Under the pieces are notes generated by a model. That model searched no databases and was not told where the DNA came from. It saw only the letters and a list, made by a program, of their open reading frames with translations. From Paenibacillus sp. KS-LC4 (lineage in GTDB: Bacteria > Bacillota > Bacilli > Paenibacillales > Paenibacillaceae): a stretch of DNA of 64,000 bases. The translations under genes were made by a program, and so were the position numbers. The stretch lies in assembly GCF_036894955.1 (NCBI RefSeq), contig NZ_CP145905.1:5528501-5592500 (forward strand), written 5' to 3'. This document shows, piece by piece, positions 9,099-17,615 of this stretch. Within the stretch, counting starts at the first letter, position 1; every line of letters begins with the position of its first letter.

Positions 9099-9737
9099 CT
9101 AAATTTGTTCTAAATGAATTTTATTATTGATGCTCTCAATTAAGAAAGTGCCGGCATCATGCTCGTACTTTATCATGTGCATCCCTGTATTGCTCATCTT
9201 AAATTGCCATTGAAGCAAATTGTCGTTGTCCAGCTTCATAAAATGTAATAACGCCAATTGAATGCAAAACGCATGCGTGAAAACGATTACATTCGCAGTA
9301 GAATCATGTCCGTATTGATCCAGCAATTCCTGACAAAAACCGACAACTCGCTCTCTCTGCGATTTCAATGATTCCAGATCACGGATAACCTCCTGATCAG
9401 GGCTGCGGAACCGTTCGTGAAGCAGCATATCCCATTGAAGCTGGGTTATTGGCGGATCAAACCGTGAGGGGGCACGAACTTCTCCCAACCTTTCGTCATG
9501 TGACAAGGCGACCGGGAAACGCTGCCGAAAGATATTCGCTGTCTCCAGTGCCCTCTTATAGGGACTGGTAAACATTATTGTTGGCGTAAGCGTTGATGGA
9601 AAACGTTCGCGAAGAAGCATAGCCTGCTTCACGCCTAACTCGGTCAACTCGCATAATGGATCGTAGGCTTCGATGAGCGAAGCGTCATGCAATATATTGC
9701 ATGACGCTTCTGCATGCCGAATCATAATAATGCGCAT
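9099..9737 (-). CDS. btrP: Histidine phosphatase superfamily protein, candidate 5''-phosphoribostamycin phosphatase (BtrP-like)
   Basis: A 212-residue phosphoglycerate-mutase-like phosphatase. The catalytic RH pair is R7-H8 in MIRHAE. A second arginine lies in SPYKRALETA, an acidic residue in RLGEV and the second histidine in FTHAF. In the butirosin pathway ribose is transferred as phosphoribose from PRPP to neamine and the phosphate is then removed (BtrL/BtrP). This gene follows btrO and precedes btrQ, matching the letter order of the known cluster, so BtrP is the best guess. A perfect 32-base palindrome lies within codons 10-20. It could also remove protective phosphate placed by other kinases in the cluster. 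Confidence 0.72.
   Translation of the reverse strand: MRIIMIRHAEASCNILHDASLIEAYDPLCELTELGVKQAMLLRERFPSTLTPTIMFTSPYKRALETANIFRQRFPVALSHDERLGEVRAPSRFDPPITQLQWDMLLHERFRSPDQEVIRDLESLKSQRERVVGFCQELLDQYGHDSTANVIVFTHAFCIQLALLHFMKLDNDNLLQWQFKMSNTGMHMIKYEHDAGTFLIESINNKIHLEQI
9679..9710. repeat. Perfect 32-base palindrome inside the phosphatase coding sequence
   Basis: GAAGCGTCATGCAATA is followed directly by its exact reverse complement, with no loop. It spans codons 10-20 of the phosphatase gene. Confidence 0.9.
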
Positions 9738-9756
9738 CGTTTCGCTCCTTCCTCGT

Positions 9757-10797
9757 TCAACTTATAGTAACGGGTTTCAAGGTAGAAAAACCATCGATCC
9801 ATTTCTTGAGTGCATGCAAATGGATAAACTCTTCCTCCTCATATACAGAACTGAGCAGTAAGCTCTTTACTCCCAAACGGAAATATTGTTGCAAATATTG
9901 AGCAACTTGTCCGTAGCTGCCAACCAAAACCGGGCTGTAGCAGCCTCCATTTCTGAATCCGCCCATCCAAAACACATCATCATACTGTTCATCTTTTATT
10001 GCCAACTCTGCCAAATCCCGCTGCCATTGCGATTCTGACTTCATTTTGAGCACAAGCTGTATATCCCCCTGACGGGTCACCGGATATCTGGCATGCGCAA
10101 CACACCAGGCTTCTTTAGAAGTAGGTCTCGCAATTAACTCGATCCGGATCGCCAATTCAAGCTTGCCCTTGTTCGCAATTGCCCCGTATTTGTTTTGATA
10201 ATGATCAATTGGCCCTGGATGCGTGACGGCGATGTCTCCTACCGCGAGAGCCGCTTGCATGCCTTGCTCGGATGATCCAGCAATAAAAATTTTTGGCAGC
10301 AATTCCTTAGCCAAAAGTTTAGGGGAAAAATCCACCTTGCTTAAGGAATAATAGTCGCCTTGAAACGAAACGGGATCTGGTGATTCCAGAAGTGCCTTTA
10401 ATACGACTACATATTCCTGCAATCTGTCGTAGCGCCTTCTGTGATCCGAATTATCGCCAACTTCGTGCAGTTCTTTGGTCACAGCCCCTGTAATCATGTT
10501 AATATCTATCCGCCGATTATACAGATAGGACAGGCTATGAATCATCTTGGCCGCTGTATGCGGTGGATACATATAAGGTTGCAGCGCAACCAACGGAACG
10601 TGCCGTCTGGTATTTTGCAGCACAACTGAACTAACCGCCCAGGGATCCAGAACAGCATGATTGAAAAACACTAAAGAACCCTCGATTCCGCATTCATCCG
10701 CTCGTCTTGAGATTTCAACCAATGCTCGGGTGTAGGAAGGCGAATCCACATAATGGCTAAATCCCGGCATTTGTGTATAAATGCGGATGCTAGTCAT
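9757..10797 (-). CDS. btrO: Luciferase-like FMN monooxygenase for AHBA hydroxylation (BtrO-like)
   Basis: A 346-residue luciferase-like (LLM) flavin monooxygenase. Visible family features are the N-terminal beta strand IRIYTQMP, the conserved YNRRIDINMITGA segment and the GSSEQG phosphate-binding region, with TG- and HPG-containing loops. In butirosin biosynthesis BtrO hydroxylates gamma-glutamyl-GABA bound to the carrier protein BtrI, producing the 2-hydroxy group of the (S)-4-amino-2-hydroxybutyrate (AHBA) chain. It needs reduced FMN from a partner reductase, which I do not see in this window. The start is four bases after the btrK stop, so the two are translationally linked. Confidence 0.88.
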   Translation of the reverse strand: MTSIRIYTQMPGFSHYVDSPSYTRALVEISRRADECGIEGSLVFFNHAVLDPWAVSSVVLQNTRRHVPLVALQPYMYPPHTAAKMIHSLSYLYNRRIDINMITGAVTKELHEVGDNSDHRRRYDRLQEYVVVLKALLESPDPVSFQGDYYSLSKVDFSPKLLAKELLPKIFIAGSSEQGMQAALAVGDIAVTHPGPIDHYQNKYGAIANKGKLELAIRIELIARPTSKEAWCVAHARYPVTRQGDIQLVLKMKSESQWQRDLAELAIKDEQYDDVFWMGGFRNGGCYSPVLVGSYGQVAQYLQQYFRLGVKSLLLSSVYEEEEFIHLHALKKWIDGFSTLKPVTIS

Positions 10798-10800
10798 TGA

Positions 10801-12102
10801 TCATTCCCCCAAAATTGGATTTACAATTTGATCAGAGAATACTTGGTTTACCAATAAATCCTCCGAATCGCCTCTCCTGCGAATAATGCGGCATTGTCCG
10901 CGATGGTTCAGCAGTTCTGCCGGACTAGGATGTCCTAGAAACTGAATCGGACTGTAGCTGAGACCGTAAGCACCCGAATTTAAGACGTATACGATATCCC
11001 CTGCCTGCAATACGGGAACATTTATGCCTTTCCCGATACAATCTTCAGGCGTACACAACGGACCTACAATGGAGGCTTTTTCAAGTGTAGCTTCTTCCTG
11101 GCTCGCCTCGCCGCTCACCTTGCTTATAAAGCCGAGCGGAAAATTATTACGAATATTTCTTCCTCGAAACGTTGAGGCCGCATGATGATGCATCCCCCCG
11201 TCAACAATGATGAATCGTTCTCCCTTGGACAGCTTGCTGTATAGTACGCGGGTTACATAAATAGCCGATTGCGCCAGCAAATATCGTCCACTCTCAATAA
11301 TAAATACGGTATCTTTAAAATTAGTTTTTCTAGCATCCTGAACAATCGCATTAATGCGAGCCGCCAGCTCAGCAGCATTCAAAGGTACTTCATGAGGAAA
11401 ATACGGAATACCAAAGCCCCCGCCAAGATTCACCATTCTACATATGTAGCCGTACTGCTCATATATTTTCACAGCCAAACCGACGGTATATCGAACTGAC
11501 TCGACAATCGCATCATGATTTAAATTTTGGGTCCCCCCATAAACATGGATGCCAGCGAAAATAATTGACTGACTCGCCTGAATGACACACATCGCCTCTT
11601 CAAGCATAGATTCGTCTATCCCGAATTGCCTAGGAGCGCCGCCCATCTTAATGGCGGTGTTCGCCATACTTTTGTCCGGATTAATACGAATTGCGACGGA
11701 GACTTCCTTATTGGCATACTCCACAATCGTTTTAATGGCCCGCAGCTCGTCTGCCGACTCTGCGATAATGCAGCCAATTCCTACCTGAACTGCATATTCG
11801 AGTTCGCTCTTCTTTTTTCCTGGACCAGAGAAGATCATTTGGCCAGTTGTAAAACCCGCCTTATTTGCAAGCACAATTTCACCGACAGAAGCCACTTCAA
11901 CTCCTGTTCCCCAGCTTTGGAACAAACTGGCCAGGTACACATTATTGTTTGACTTCAATGAGAGATAGAACGATATAGACGGATCAAACATCTCCCTAAT
12001 CGTGCGGTAATGAGATTCGAGAAAATCACCATCATACAAATAAAACGGTGTCTCGTGCATGTCAGCCAAACGGAAAACCTCATCATGGTTAATATTCATC
12101 AT
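10801..12102 (-). CDS. btrK: PLP-dependent acyl-ACP decarboxylase (BtrK-like)
   Basis: A 433-residue fold-type III PLP enzyme resembling diaminopimelate and ornithine decarboxylases. The PLP lysine is K50 in SLKSNNN. The glycine-rich phosphate loop GGGFGIPYF and the active-site cysteine in GPLCTPEDCIG are visible. In the butirosin pathway BtrK decarboxylates L-glutamyl-BtrI to 4-aminobutyryl-BtrI. Its start overlaps the btrJ stop by four bases, and btrO follows. Length and motifs are normal. Decarboxylation of a free amino acid is the alternative, but the btrI-J-K-O context makes the carrier-bound substrate far more likely. Confidence 0.9.
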   Translation of the reverse strand: MMNINHDEVFRLADMHETPFYLYDGDFLESHYRTIREMFDPSISFYLSLKSNNNVYLASLFQSWGTGVEVASVGEIVLANKAGFTTGQMIFSGPGKKKSELEYAVQVGIGCIIAESADELRAIKTIVEYANKEVSVAIRINPDKSMANTAIKMGGAPRQFGIDESMLEEAMCVIQASQSIIFAGIHVYGGTQNLNHDAIVESVRYTVGLAVKIYEQYGYICRMVNLGGGFGIPYFPHEVPLNAAELAARINAIVQDARKTNFKDTVFIIESGRYLLAQSAIYVTRVLYSKLSKGERFIIVDGGMHHHAASTFRGRNIRNNFPLGFISKVSGEASQEEATLEKASIVGPLCTPEDCIGKGINVPVLQAGDIVYVLNSGAYGLSYSPIQFLGHPSPAELLNHRGQCRIIRRRGDSEDLLVNQVFSDQIVNPILGE

Positions 12103-13382
12103 ACTGACTCTCGCTCAAGCTCTTGGCTTTTGGATAACTCACTCTGCAGCTTGTCTATCGCTTGCATCGTGTTATCGAAGTTCAATTCGTCATTTTCGTT
12201 AACCATTAGAAGTATGAATATTTTATATAGATATTTGCGAGTACCCGGCGATTTACAAAAATTATATACGACAATGTCACCGTTATTTTGTTCGGCGATA
12301 TCTTGTATACGATGCAAAAATTGGTCAAACGACAGATTAAGTGCAGAATTAAATACAAGAATTTTGCTCTGGACGCGATTTCCAATACTCATCCGACTCT
12401 GAACAAAGGGAAATATATAGGAAACTTGAGTCAATCTCGCATTAATTTCAATCACGGGATAAATAACACCGTTCTGTCCAATAATGGAATCGACCCCCGC
12501 AACGCCAGCATATCCGCACTGCTGCAAAATCCGTCCGACTTGCAGCACCGCTTCGCTATAAGTCGAAGCTTCCTCCTCCGTAAGGAAGGGAGTGAAATTA
12601 GTTCCCTTATAGACTCCGTAACTATCAATGACCTGTTCTGTAATCGCTAGCAACTGTACTTCACGCTCGTTAATAAGCAATTGTGCAGTTAAGCTGATTT
12701 TATGCGGATGCCATCCTTCCAAAAGAATTTCGAAGTTTTTATGCCTATTGCCGATATATTTCGCCAATTGTTGAAAACTTGTGGAATTATCGACTATCTT
12801 GAGCCCTTTACCAGATGAGCCATGGGGAACTTTAAGCACGCATTTCGAATAGCCAATGCTTATAAGTCGGTCGTAGCTGTCGATTAATTCAGCTGTGCTG
12901 CTGCAAAAATCTCCTTCTGTGACATTAATTCCGTGCTGTTCCATCAATCTTCTCGTTTCAAACTTGTTATTTATTTTTTTGCATAGCTCATAATCCGGCC
13001 CAATTACTTTCAAGCCGGGACATTGATATTGCAGCTGCCGAATCTCATCCGTCATAACAAACGGCACCAGCGTATAGCTGGCTAGATTAGGTACTTGTGA
13101 TACTGATTCGCAAGATATAATGGAAGGAAGACTGCCGAGAATAGCTCTGCAATATTCCAAAAACGACGAATCTGGTTTTCTACGAAAAAATACAGTATCG
13201 CGCGAATCAGCTAAAAAAATGAGCTGATGCTCTTGCTGTGTTACTATAGCTCGCGCCTGTATATCCTGGACATTGGGAAAATAATCGCTTGTGTTCCAAC
13301 GCTGCTCATCTTCGATGTTCATGTACCAAAGCATACGTTCCCCCTGAGAGTAGTAGAACTTCAAAGGGTGCACCACAATCAT
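12099..13382 (-). CDS. btrJ: ATP-grasp ligase loading glutamate on the carrier protein (BtrJ-like)
   Basis: A 427-residue ATP-grasp enzyme. The nucleotide-binding strand VLKVPHGSSGKGLKIV (about 185-200) and the metal-binding VIEINARLTQ are clear. In butirosin biosynthesis BtrJ ligates L-glutamate to BtrI. After decarboxylation it adds a second, gamma-linked glutamate that protects the growing chain. The start at 13382 overlaps the btrI stop by four bases, with GGAGGGAG immediately upstream. A second ATG at 13334, with GGGGG before it, is an alternative start giving about 411 residues. The gene order I-J-K-O matches the known side-chain operon. Confidence 0.88.
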   Translation of the reverse strand: MIVVHPLKFYYSQGERMLWYMNIEDEQRWNTSDYFPNVQDIQARAIVTQQEHQLIFLADSRDTVFFRRKPDSSFLEYCRAILGSLPSIISCESVSQVPNLASYTLVPFVMTDEIRQLQYQCPGLKVIGPDYELCKKINNKFETRRLMEQHGINVTEGDFCSSTAELIDSYDRLISIGYSKCVLKVPHGSSGKGLKIVDNSTSFQQLAKYIGNRHKNFEILLEGWHPHKISLTAQLLINEREVQLLAITEQVIDSYGVYKGTNFTPFLTEEEASTYSEAVLQVGRILQQCGYAGVAGVDSIIGQNGVIYPVIEINARLTQVSYIFPFVQSRMSIGNRVQSKILVFNSALNLSFDQFLHRIQDIAEQNNGDIVVYNFCKSPGTRKYLYKIFILLMVNENDELNFDNTMQAIDKLQSELSKSQELERESV

Positions 13383-13639
13383 CTCCCTCCTTTTTTCTCA
13401 GCGATGATGGCGTCGATTTGGGTGATGGTTGAAAAGTAATCGACAACCAAATCATCATTCTCGAAGATGATGTCAAACTCGTTCTCCAATGCCACAATTA
13501 AATTGACGGTAGTAATTGAATCCAATCCTAGCATGCTGAGATCCGTATCATATCCAGGCTCTTCATTAAGCTCCAACACTTGTTTGACACATGACAAAAT
13601 TGTCGAATAGCGTTCTTCCTGCTGCATTGACATTGACAT
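13379..13639 (-). CDS. btrI: Acyl carrier protein for the AHBA side chain (BtrI-like)
   Basis: An 86-residue acyl carrier protein. The phosphopantetheine serine is S41 in LGLDSITTV, and the flanking helices (VALENEFDI and IDAIIAEKK) are standard. BtrI carries glutamate, then 4-aminobutyrate, then its gamma-glutamylated and 2-hydroxylated forms, before transfer to ribostamycin. The gene overlaps btrJ by four bases and follows btrH by about 27 bases. A dedicated phosphopantetheinyl transferase is not visible in the window; the host enzyme may serve. Confidence 0.92.
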   Translation of the reverse strand: MSMSMQQEERYSTILSCVKQVLELNEEPGYDTDLSMLGLDSITTVNLIVALENEFDIIFENDDLVVDYFSTITQIDAIIAEKKGGR

Positions 13640-13666
13640 AGCTCTTCCTCCTATACATGTAGCAGT

Positions 13667-14593
13667 CTACAAATAATGCTGCTTCAACTTGAGAATTGTG
13701 TCTTGTTCCAACCAAGCTAGCCTGTTAAGTTTACGCTTAAAATCATCCCAGTCCATTCTGCCGACAAGCACGAAGCGTCGGATGATCGTTACGATTTGCT
13801 TGGCTAGGAGGTGACACTCCACAATTCGGTCGATTTCATCTTCGCGATACTTGGTGTATGAAAGAAACTGGCCAAATACATACCGGGAAGCTCCTATTAA
13901 TCCGAAGCATTGGTCTACAGCCTCCCATTGTCGCTTGCTATAAGCCGTTCCGTCGTTCAGTACGGATTCATATAAAATTCCATTGTCCTCAAACCGCTTT
14001 AACCATTCTACGAACAAACGCAGCGTCTCCGTATCCTCAGCGCAATGCTCTGCATTGAAGTCAAGCTCTAGCACAGTCCTCATCGAATGAGGCAAACTGT
14101 CAAATGCGTCTTGAATATGCTTCGCCTCGAGATATCCATAGAGGCCATCCCAGTCCTGAACATAGAACGAAGAGAATCGCTCGTCATACTGCGTACACAT
14201 CAGGGAATGAGTGGAGTGGATGTTTTGGAAGGCTTTCTGGCGGTAAGGGAGATAGAACTCGTCGCCCCAAAGGAAGACGGGTTCACCCTTTCCCCGCTGC
14301 AGCCGATTGCTTAAGTACATGGCAGCTTCGGTAAAGCAGTTGAACTGTCGGCGCCGGGGAATAACCCCTAGTCGAATCAAATCCTTATCGGACAATGATG
14401 GTTCGATATATTTCCATCTACTCTTGCCTTCGATGATAATCTGCTTGAAAACCTCTTCCGTGCTTTGATATGAGTTATAGAATAAAGGTACAATTCTGAC
14501 CTGATGACAGTGTAGATAAGCAAGAATTTGAGATTTTCTGCAGTCGTAAAACTTCTCATCGGAACGTGTAATGTGCAAGTTTCGTTGTTCCAT
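13667..14593 (-). CDS. btrH: AHBA acyltransferase (BtrH-like)
   Basis: A 308-residue protein of the BtrH family, which transfers the gamma-glutamyl-AHBA group from BtrI to the C-1 amine of ribostamycin. The N-terminal region has the cysteine-histidine segment LAYLHCHQVRIVPLF, in the place where BtrH_N-family proteins keep a conserved cysteine, and VFLWGDEFYLPY follows. I place the start at the ATG at 14593 because AGGAG lies nine bases upstream. An ATG 42 bases earlier would overlap btrG and lacks a site. The gene begins 16 bases after the btrG stop. Identification rests on weak motifs plus a very strong position between btrG and btrI. Confidence 0.82.
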   Translation of the reverse strand: MEQRNLHITRSDEKFYDCRKSQILAYLHCHQVRIVPLFYNSYQSTEEVFKQIIIEGKSRWKYIEPSLSDKDLIRLGVIPRRRQFNCFTEAAMYLSNRLQRGKGEPVFLWGDEFYLPYRQKAFQNIHSTHSLMCTQYDERFSSFYVQDWDGLYGYLEAKHIQDAFDSLPHSMRTVLELDFNAEHCAEDTETLRLFVEWLKRFEDNGILYESVLNDGTAYSKRQWEAVDQCFGLIGASRYVFGQFLSYTKYREDEIDRIVECHLLAKQIVTIIRRFVLVGRMDWDDFKRKLNRLAWLEQDTILKLKQHYL

Positions 14594-14609
14594 TATTAGG
14601 TTCTCCTCA

Positions 14610-14999
14610 TTAGGAAAACCGTTCTCTGCGTTCATTGTATTGCATCCAATCAGAAAATCTTGGATGGAAATAATCCTCGCAGTTATAGATATAGGTCCAT
14701 GCGCTCATTGTAGCTTGTTCCGTACGAACATCCACCTCAACACGGTTATACAGATTTGTGCTAACATCCGGCCCGAAGTACTCCTCGAGTTTATCAATTC
14801 TAGCGAGCGTTTCTTCAGAAACGTCATATAACTCTCCAAAAACCATCCCATCTTCCAGCAGCATACCTGGAAAACCTTTTCCACTGTCCACGAGAGTTCC
14901 TTTGACTACTGTATGAAGTGAGAGAAGCAACGCTCCATTCATATAATGGTGATTGTTCCCCCCTTTGCGTAATGTTCCGTACACAAACAATCTTGGCAT
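14610..14999 (-). CDS. btrG: Gamma-glutamylamine cyclotransferase removing the side-chain protecting group (BtrG-like)
   Basis: A 129-residue protein of the gamma-glutamylcyclotransferase (AIG2-like) fold. The family motif VYGTLRKG is at residues 6-13, and the probable catalytic glutamate is E72 in IDKLEEYFG, matching the DxxE position. In butirosin biosynthesis BtrG cleaves the terminal gamma-glutamyl group from gamma-L-glutamyl-butirosin as 5-oxoproline, the final unmasking step. It lies 12 bases after btrF and 16 before btrH. Confidence 0.9.
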   Translation of the reverse strand: MPRLFVYGTLRKGGNNHHYMNGALLLSLHTVVKGTLVDSGKGFPGMLLEDGMVFGELYDVSEETLARIDKLEEYFGPDVSTNLYNRVEVDVRTEQATMSAWTYIYNCEDYFHPRFSDWMQYNERRERFS

Positions 15000-15011
15000 C
15001 CTGCTCCCCCT

Positions 15012-15710
15012 CTAGTACTTCATCTTCATGCCTGAAATGTCGACAAAATTATCATCAAAATCAGCTTCGTCCAGCGATTGTATAAGATTGAATAATTGGT
15101 TAGAAGCCTCTAGCGGGTGTAAAGGTGCTTCTTCACCTCCCATATCCGTTCTCATCCACCCCGGATGAATAGCAAGCACTTTGAAGTTACGTGGCTTAAG
15201 CTCTCTTGCAAGCAATCTGCTGAACATATTGAGCGCTGCTTTTGACATGCAATATCCGTAATACTTTAACGGAATGTCCGATAGGCTTCCGGCTTCCGAG
15301 CTAATATTAATAATTATTTTATAGGCGCTGTCTTCCATAAGAGGCACTATTCCCTGTACGACTGACACTGGGCCAAGCAGATTCGTTTTGATCGTTGTTT
15401 CCAAATCATGGATGTCAACGTCCTGTATTTTCTTGCAGCGCATTCCTTCCCGGGCCGCATTATTAATTAAGATATCAATGAATGGCAGCGTCTCCTTAAT
15501 TAAGCGGCAAGCCTCTTTTACCGACAACGGATCGCTCGCATCCATTTGTACAATGATTAACGAATCATTAAAGTCTGCTTTGAGCTTGCGTAATTCATCG
15601 GATTGCGATAAACCGCGTACACTTGCGACAACACAATGTCCCTTCTGCAAAAAAAATATTGTTAGGCTAAGCCCAAAGCCACGATTGGCGCCTGTGACAA
15701 ATACATTCAT
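15012..15710 (-). CDS. btrF: NADPH-dependent SDR for C-3'' epimerisation (BtrF-like)
   Basis: A 232-residue C-factor-like short-chain dehydrogenase. Motifs are TGANRGFG (7-14), NNAA, the serine in NISSE, the catalytic YCMSK, and HPGWMRTDMGG. In the butirosin producer, BtrE oxidises C-3'' of ribostamycin and BtrF reduces it from the other face, converting ribose to xylose (ribostamycin to xylostasin). The gene follows btrE by 19 bases, which fits a two-enzyme epimerisation. It resembles the SDR at 3882-4604, so the two roles could in principle be swapped, but position favours this one as BtrF. Confidence 0.82.
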   Translation of the reverse strand: MNVFVTGANRGFGLSLTIFFLQKGHCVVASVRGLSQSDELRKLKADFNDSLIIVQMDASDPLSVKEACRLIKETLPFIDILINNAAREGMRCKKIQDVDIHDLETTIKTNLLGPVSVVQGIVPLMEDSAYKIIINISSEAGSLSDIPLKYYGYCMSKAALNMFSRLLARELKPRNFKVLAIHPGWMRTDMGGEEAPLHPLEASNQLFNLIQSLDEADFDDNFVDISGMKMKY

Positions 15711-15729
15711 GACAGCCTCGGCCTCCTGA

Positions 15730-16785
15730 TCATCCGTAAGTTAATAGAACCTGTAGAATATTTTCAGAATTACGGTCGATCATTTCATAAGCGGAAGGGG
15801 CATCCTCGAACGGAATCCGATGCGTTATCAGGTTATGCAGTTTCAGCTCTGAGAGCAATTGCTTCCCTATCTCACTTTTTCTTTTATCGTCGTACATATG
15901 TCGAATTGAAGGGTCCGTGCCGAGCGTCTGTGAAGCACGAATCGCAATTCTGTTCTGATGGAACTCTTCACCTAGATTGAGGATGCTGTTCCCACCCTGA
16001 TACCAGCCTACGGCAGTAACCGTAGTATCTGGCGCCGCCATTCGGATTGCTTCGTTTAAAGCGGCAGGGTTTCCTGAAACCTCAATTACAGCATCGGCCC
16101 CTCGGTTATTCGTAAGCCTTCTGATTTCCCCCGCAGCGTTGGATATCGAGCGAGGATTAATACATACGTCAATTCCATTCTCCTTGGCGATACGCAACCT
16201 GTGATCGTGCAAATCGATCCCGATAACAAGCGAGGCACCCGAGCGCTTCACAAGCTGTGAGATGAGTTGGCCCACAACGCCCAAACCGGATACTACAACT
16301 GTATCGCCGACCTTAATTCTAGTATCAAGAATCGCATTATATGCCGTAACCAAGTTGGTGTAAAATACGCAATGTTCAGGCGGTATGTTATCCGGCACTT
16401 TAAATATCTTTTTGTAATTTTTGTTGACAATCGACTGATGAGGGCCATGTGAAAAAACAAGATCGCCGACTTTAAAACCTTCCACTTTTGAGCCTAAATC
16501 AATAATAGTACCAACATTGGAATACCCCATAAACCAAGCTTCGTCATCGCAGCTTCGAATGGGGTATCGAAGGCGATTACGCTCTTCGATATCGTAAAAT
16601 AATCGGGTTTCAGGGTCTAAATCTCTCGTAAAGTACGGTGCCGTCCCACGGTACGCCCCCATTTCGGTCCCGTGGCTGATTCCGGAATATAAGCTTTGAA
16701 TACGACACTGATAATCTTTCAGAGCAATGCTCTCAATTGACTCTACTTTTAACGATCGTGGTCCATAATAGGTTAGTACTTTCAT
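15730..16785 (-). CDS. btrE: Medium-chain dehydrogenase for C-3'' oxidation (BtrE-like)
   Basis: A 351-residue medium-chain dehydrogenase. The nucleotide-binding loop GLGVVGQL and the following acidic residue in GIDLHDHR point to NAD(H). The usual zinc-ligand cysteine near residue 38 is replaced: the segment reads SLYSGISHGTEMGAYRG. The four-cysteine structural zinc lobe is also absent, as in the SGISPGTE subgroup. BtrE oxidises C-3'' of ribostamycin, and BtrF then re-reduces it. I use the ATG at 16785, with AAGGAG ten bases upstream, rather than an upstream in-frame ATG overlapping btrD. A NeoA-like role in 2-deoxystreptamine formation is unlikely because btrN is present. Confidence 0.83.
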   Translation of the reverse strand: MKVLTYYGPRSLKVESIESIALKDYQCRIQSLYSGISHGTEMGAYRGTAPYFTRDLDPETRLFYDIEERNRLRYPIRSCDDEAWFMGYSNVGTIIDLGSKVEGFKVGDLVFSHGPHQSIVNKNYKKIFKVPDNIPPEHCVFYTNLVTAYNAILDTRIKVGDTVVVSGLGVVGQLISQLVKRSGASLVIGIDLHDHRLRIAKENGIDVCINPRSISNAAGEIRRLTNNRGADAVIEVSGNPAALNEAIRMAAPDTTVTAVGWYQGGNSILNLGEEFHQNRIAIRASQTLGTDPSIRHMYDDKRKSEIGKQLLSELKLHNLITHRIPFEDAPSAYEMIDRNSENILQVLLTYG

Positions 16786-16805
16786 AATTAAATGCTCCTT
16801 CCCAA

Positions 16806-17615
16806 TTACAACGAATGAAATAAACGAATTAGTTCGGTATCCGTTTTTCTTACCCAAAAAACCTCAATTCCGTCGTTCAACATACTGTTTTGAATTTCAT
16901 CCGTTTCATTCACGTTAAACAATCCCAATAATTGAGACCTATACTCCATAATAGCCATAGCCTTTAGCTGAGCCAGTTCCTTCACGTGAATATTGATCCG
17001 AATCCAATCGCGCTCCGAAAATGGTTGATCCTCTTTCCAATAAGGAACCTCAGCATAAAATAGAACACAATACCCAGCAGCCGCTAACTGCTTCCCCACC
17101 TTAATCAGTATGCGATGATCGACATGATTCGAGATTGCCGGAAACACCCATCTATAAGCATAATTCTGGTCGGTGGTTTGAACATATTTTAAAAATTCAG
17201 CACACACATTGGCTTCATCCTCAACATGCGGCGCCCCAAAAAGCTCGTCCTCTGTTGCGTAAAAGCAAGAGCCTTCACTTTCGCGGTATATCGCATCCGG
17301 AATATCCATTGTCTTAACGCAGCTTATTCCAATCCTCTCCATAGCACGTGCGTCTTCCGCCCTGCGTATAGAAAGTAGCTCCAAACAATGTCCTATGGAT
17401 ACCGACTCGCATGTCAGTCCCAAATCCTCAACAACATAATCAATTGCGACCTGACTAGGAACATAGCTATCCGCAGGTCCCCCACCATAAACGGTATTCA
17501 CTGTGCATGCATACTTTCTATCTAGCAGCTTCATAATAGTTGCTGCACAAGACAGTACCACATCATCATAATGAGGAGAAACAAATATGAACTTATCGGC
17601 GTTCAACCAGCTCAT
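16806..17615 (-). CDS. btrD: PIG-L-type N-deacetylase for 2'-N-acetylparomamine (BtrD-like)
   Basis: A 269-residue PIG-L/LmbE-family zinc deacetylase. The metal-binding motif SPHYDD has H15, D17 and D18, and a further histidine pair lies in FPAISNHVDHR. In neomycin and butirosin pathways this enzyme removes the acetyl group left on the 2'-nitrogen after N-acetylglucosamine transfer, giving paromamine. I chose the ATG at 17615, which has GAGGG eight bases upstream; a GTG at 17630 in the same frame is weaker. The start lies inside the last codons of btrC, so the two are coupled. Confidence 0.87.
   Translation of the reverse strand: MSWLNADKFIFVSPHYDDVVLSCAATIMKLLDRKYACTVNTVYGGGPADSYVPSQVAIDYVVEDLGLTCESVSIGHCLELLSIRRAEDARAMERIGISCVKTMDIPDAIYRESEGSCFYATEDELFGAPHVEDEANVCAEFLKYVQTTDQNYAYRWVFPAISNHVDHRILIKVGKQLAAAGYCVLFYAEVPYWKEDQPFSERDWIRINIHVKELAQLKAMAIMEYRSQLLGLFNVNETDEIQNSMLNDGIEVFWVRKTDTELIRLFHSL

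Noticed and set aside
9673..9861. A plus-strand frame repeating the phosphatase residues
   Set aside because: It arises from the perfect palindrome, which reads the same on both strands.
15730..16785. Assignment of the medium-chain dehydrogenase as the 2-deoxy-scyllo-inosamine dehydrogenase (NeoA role)
   Set aside because: btrN is present and intact, and the neighbour btrF fits the C-3'' epimerisation pair.
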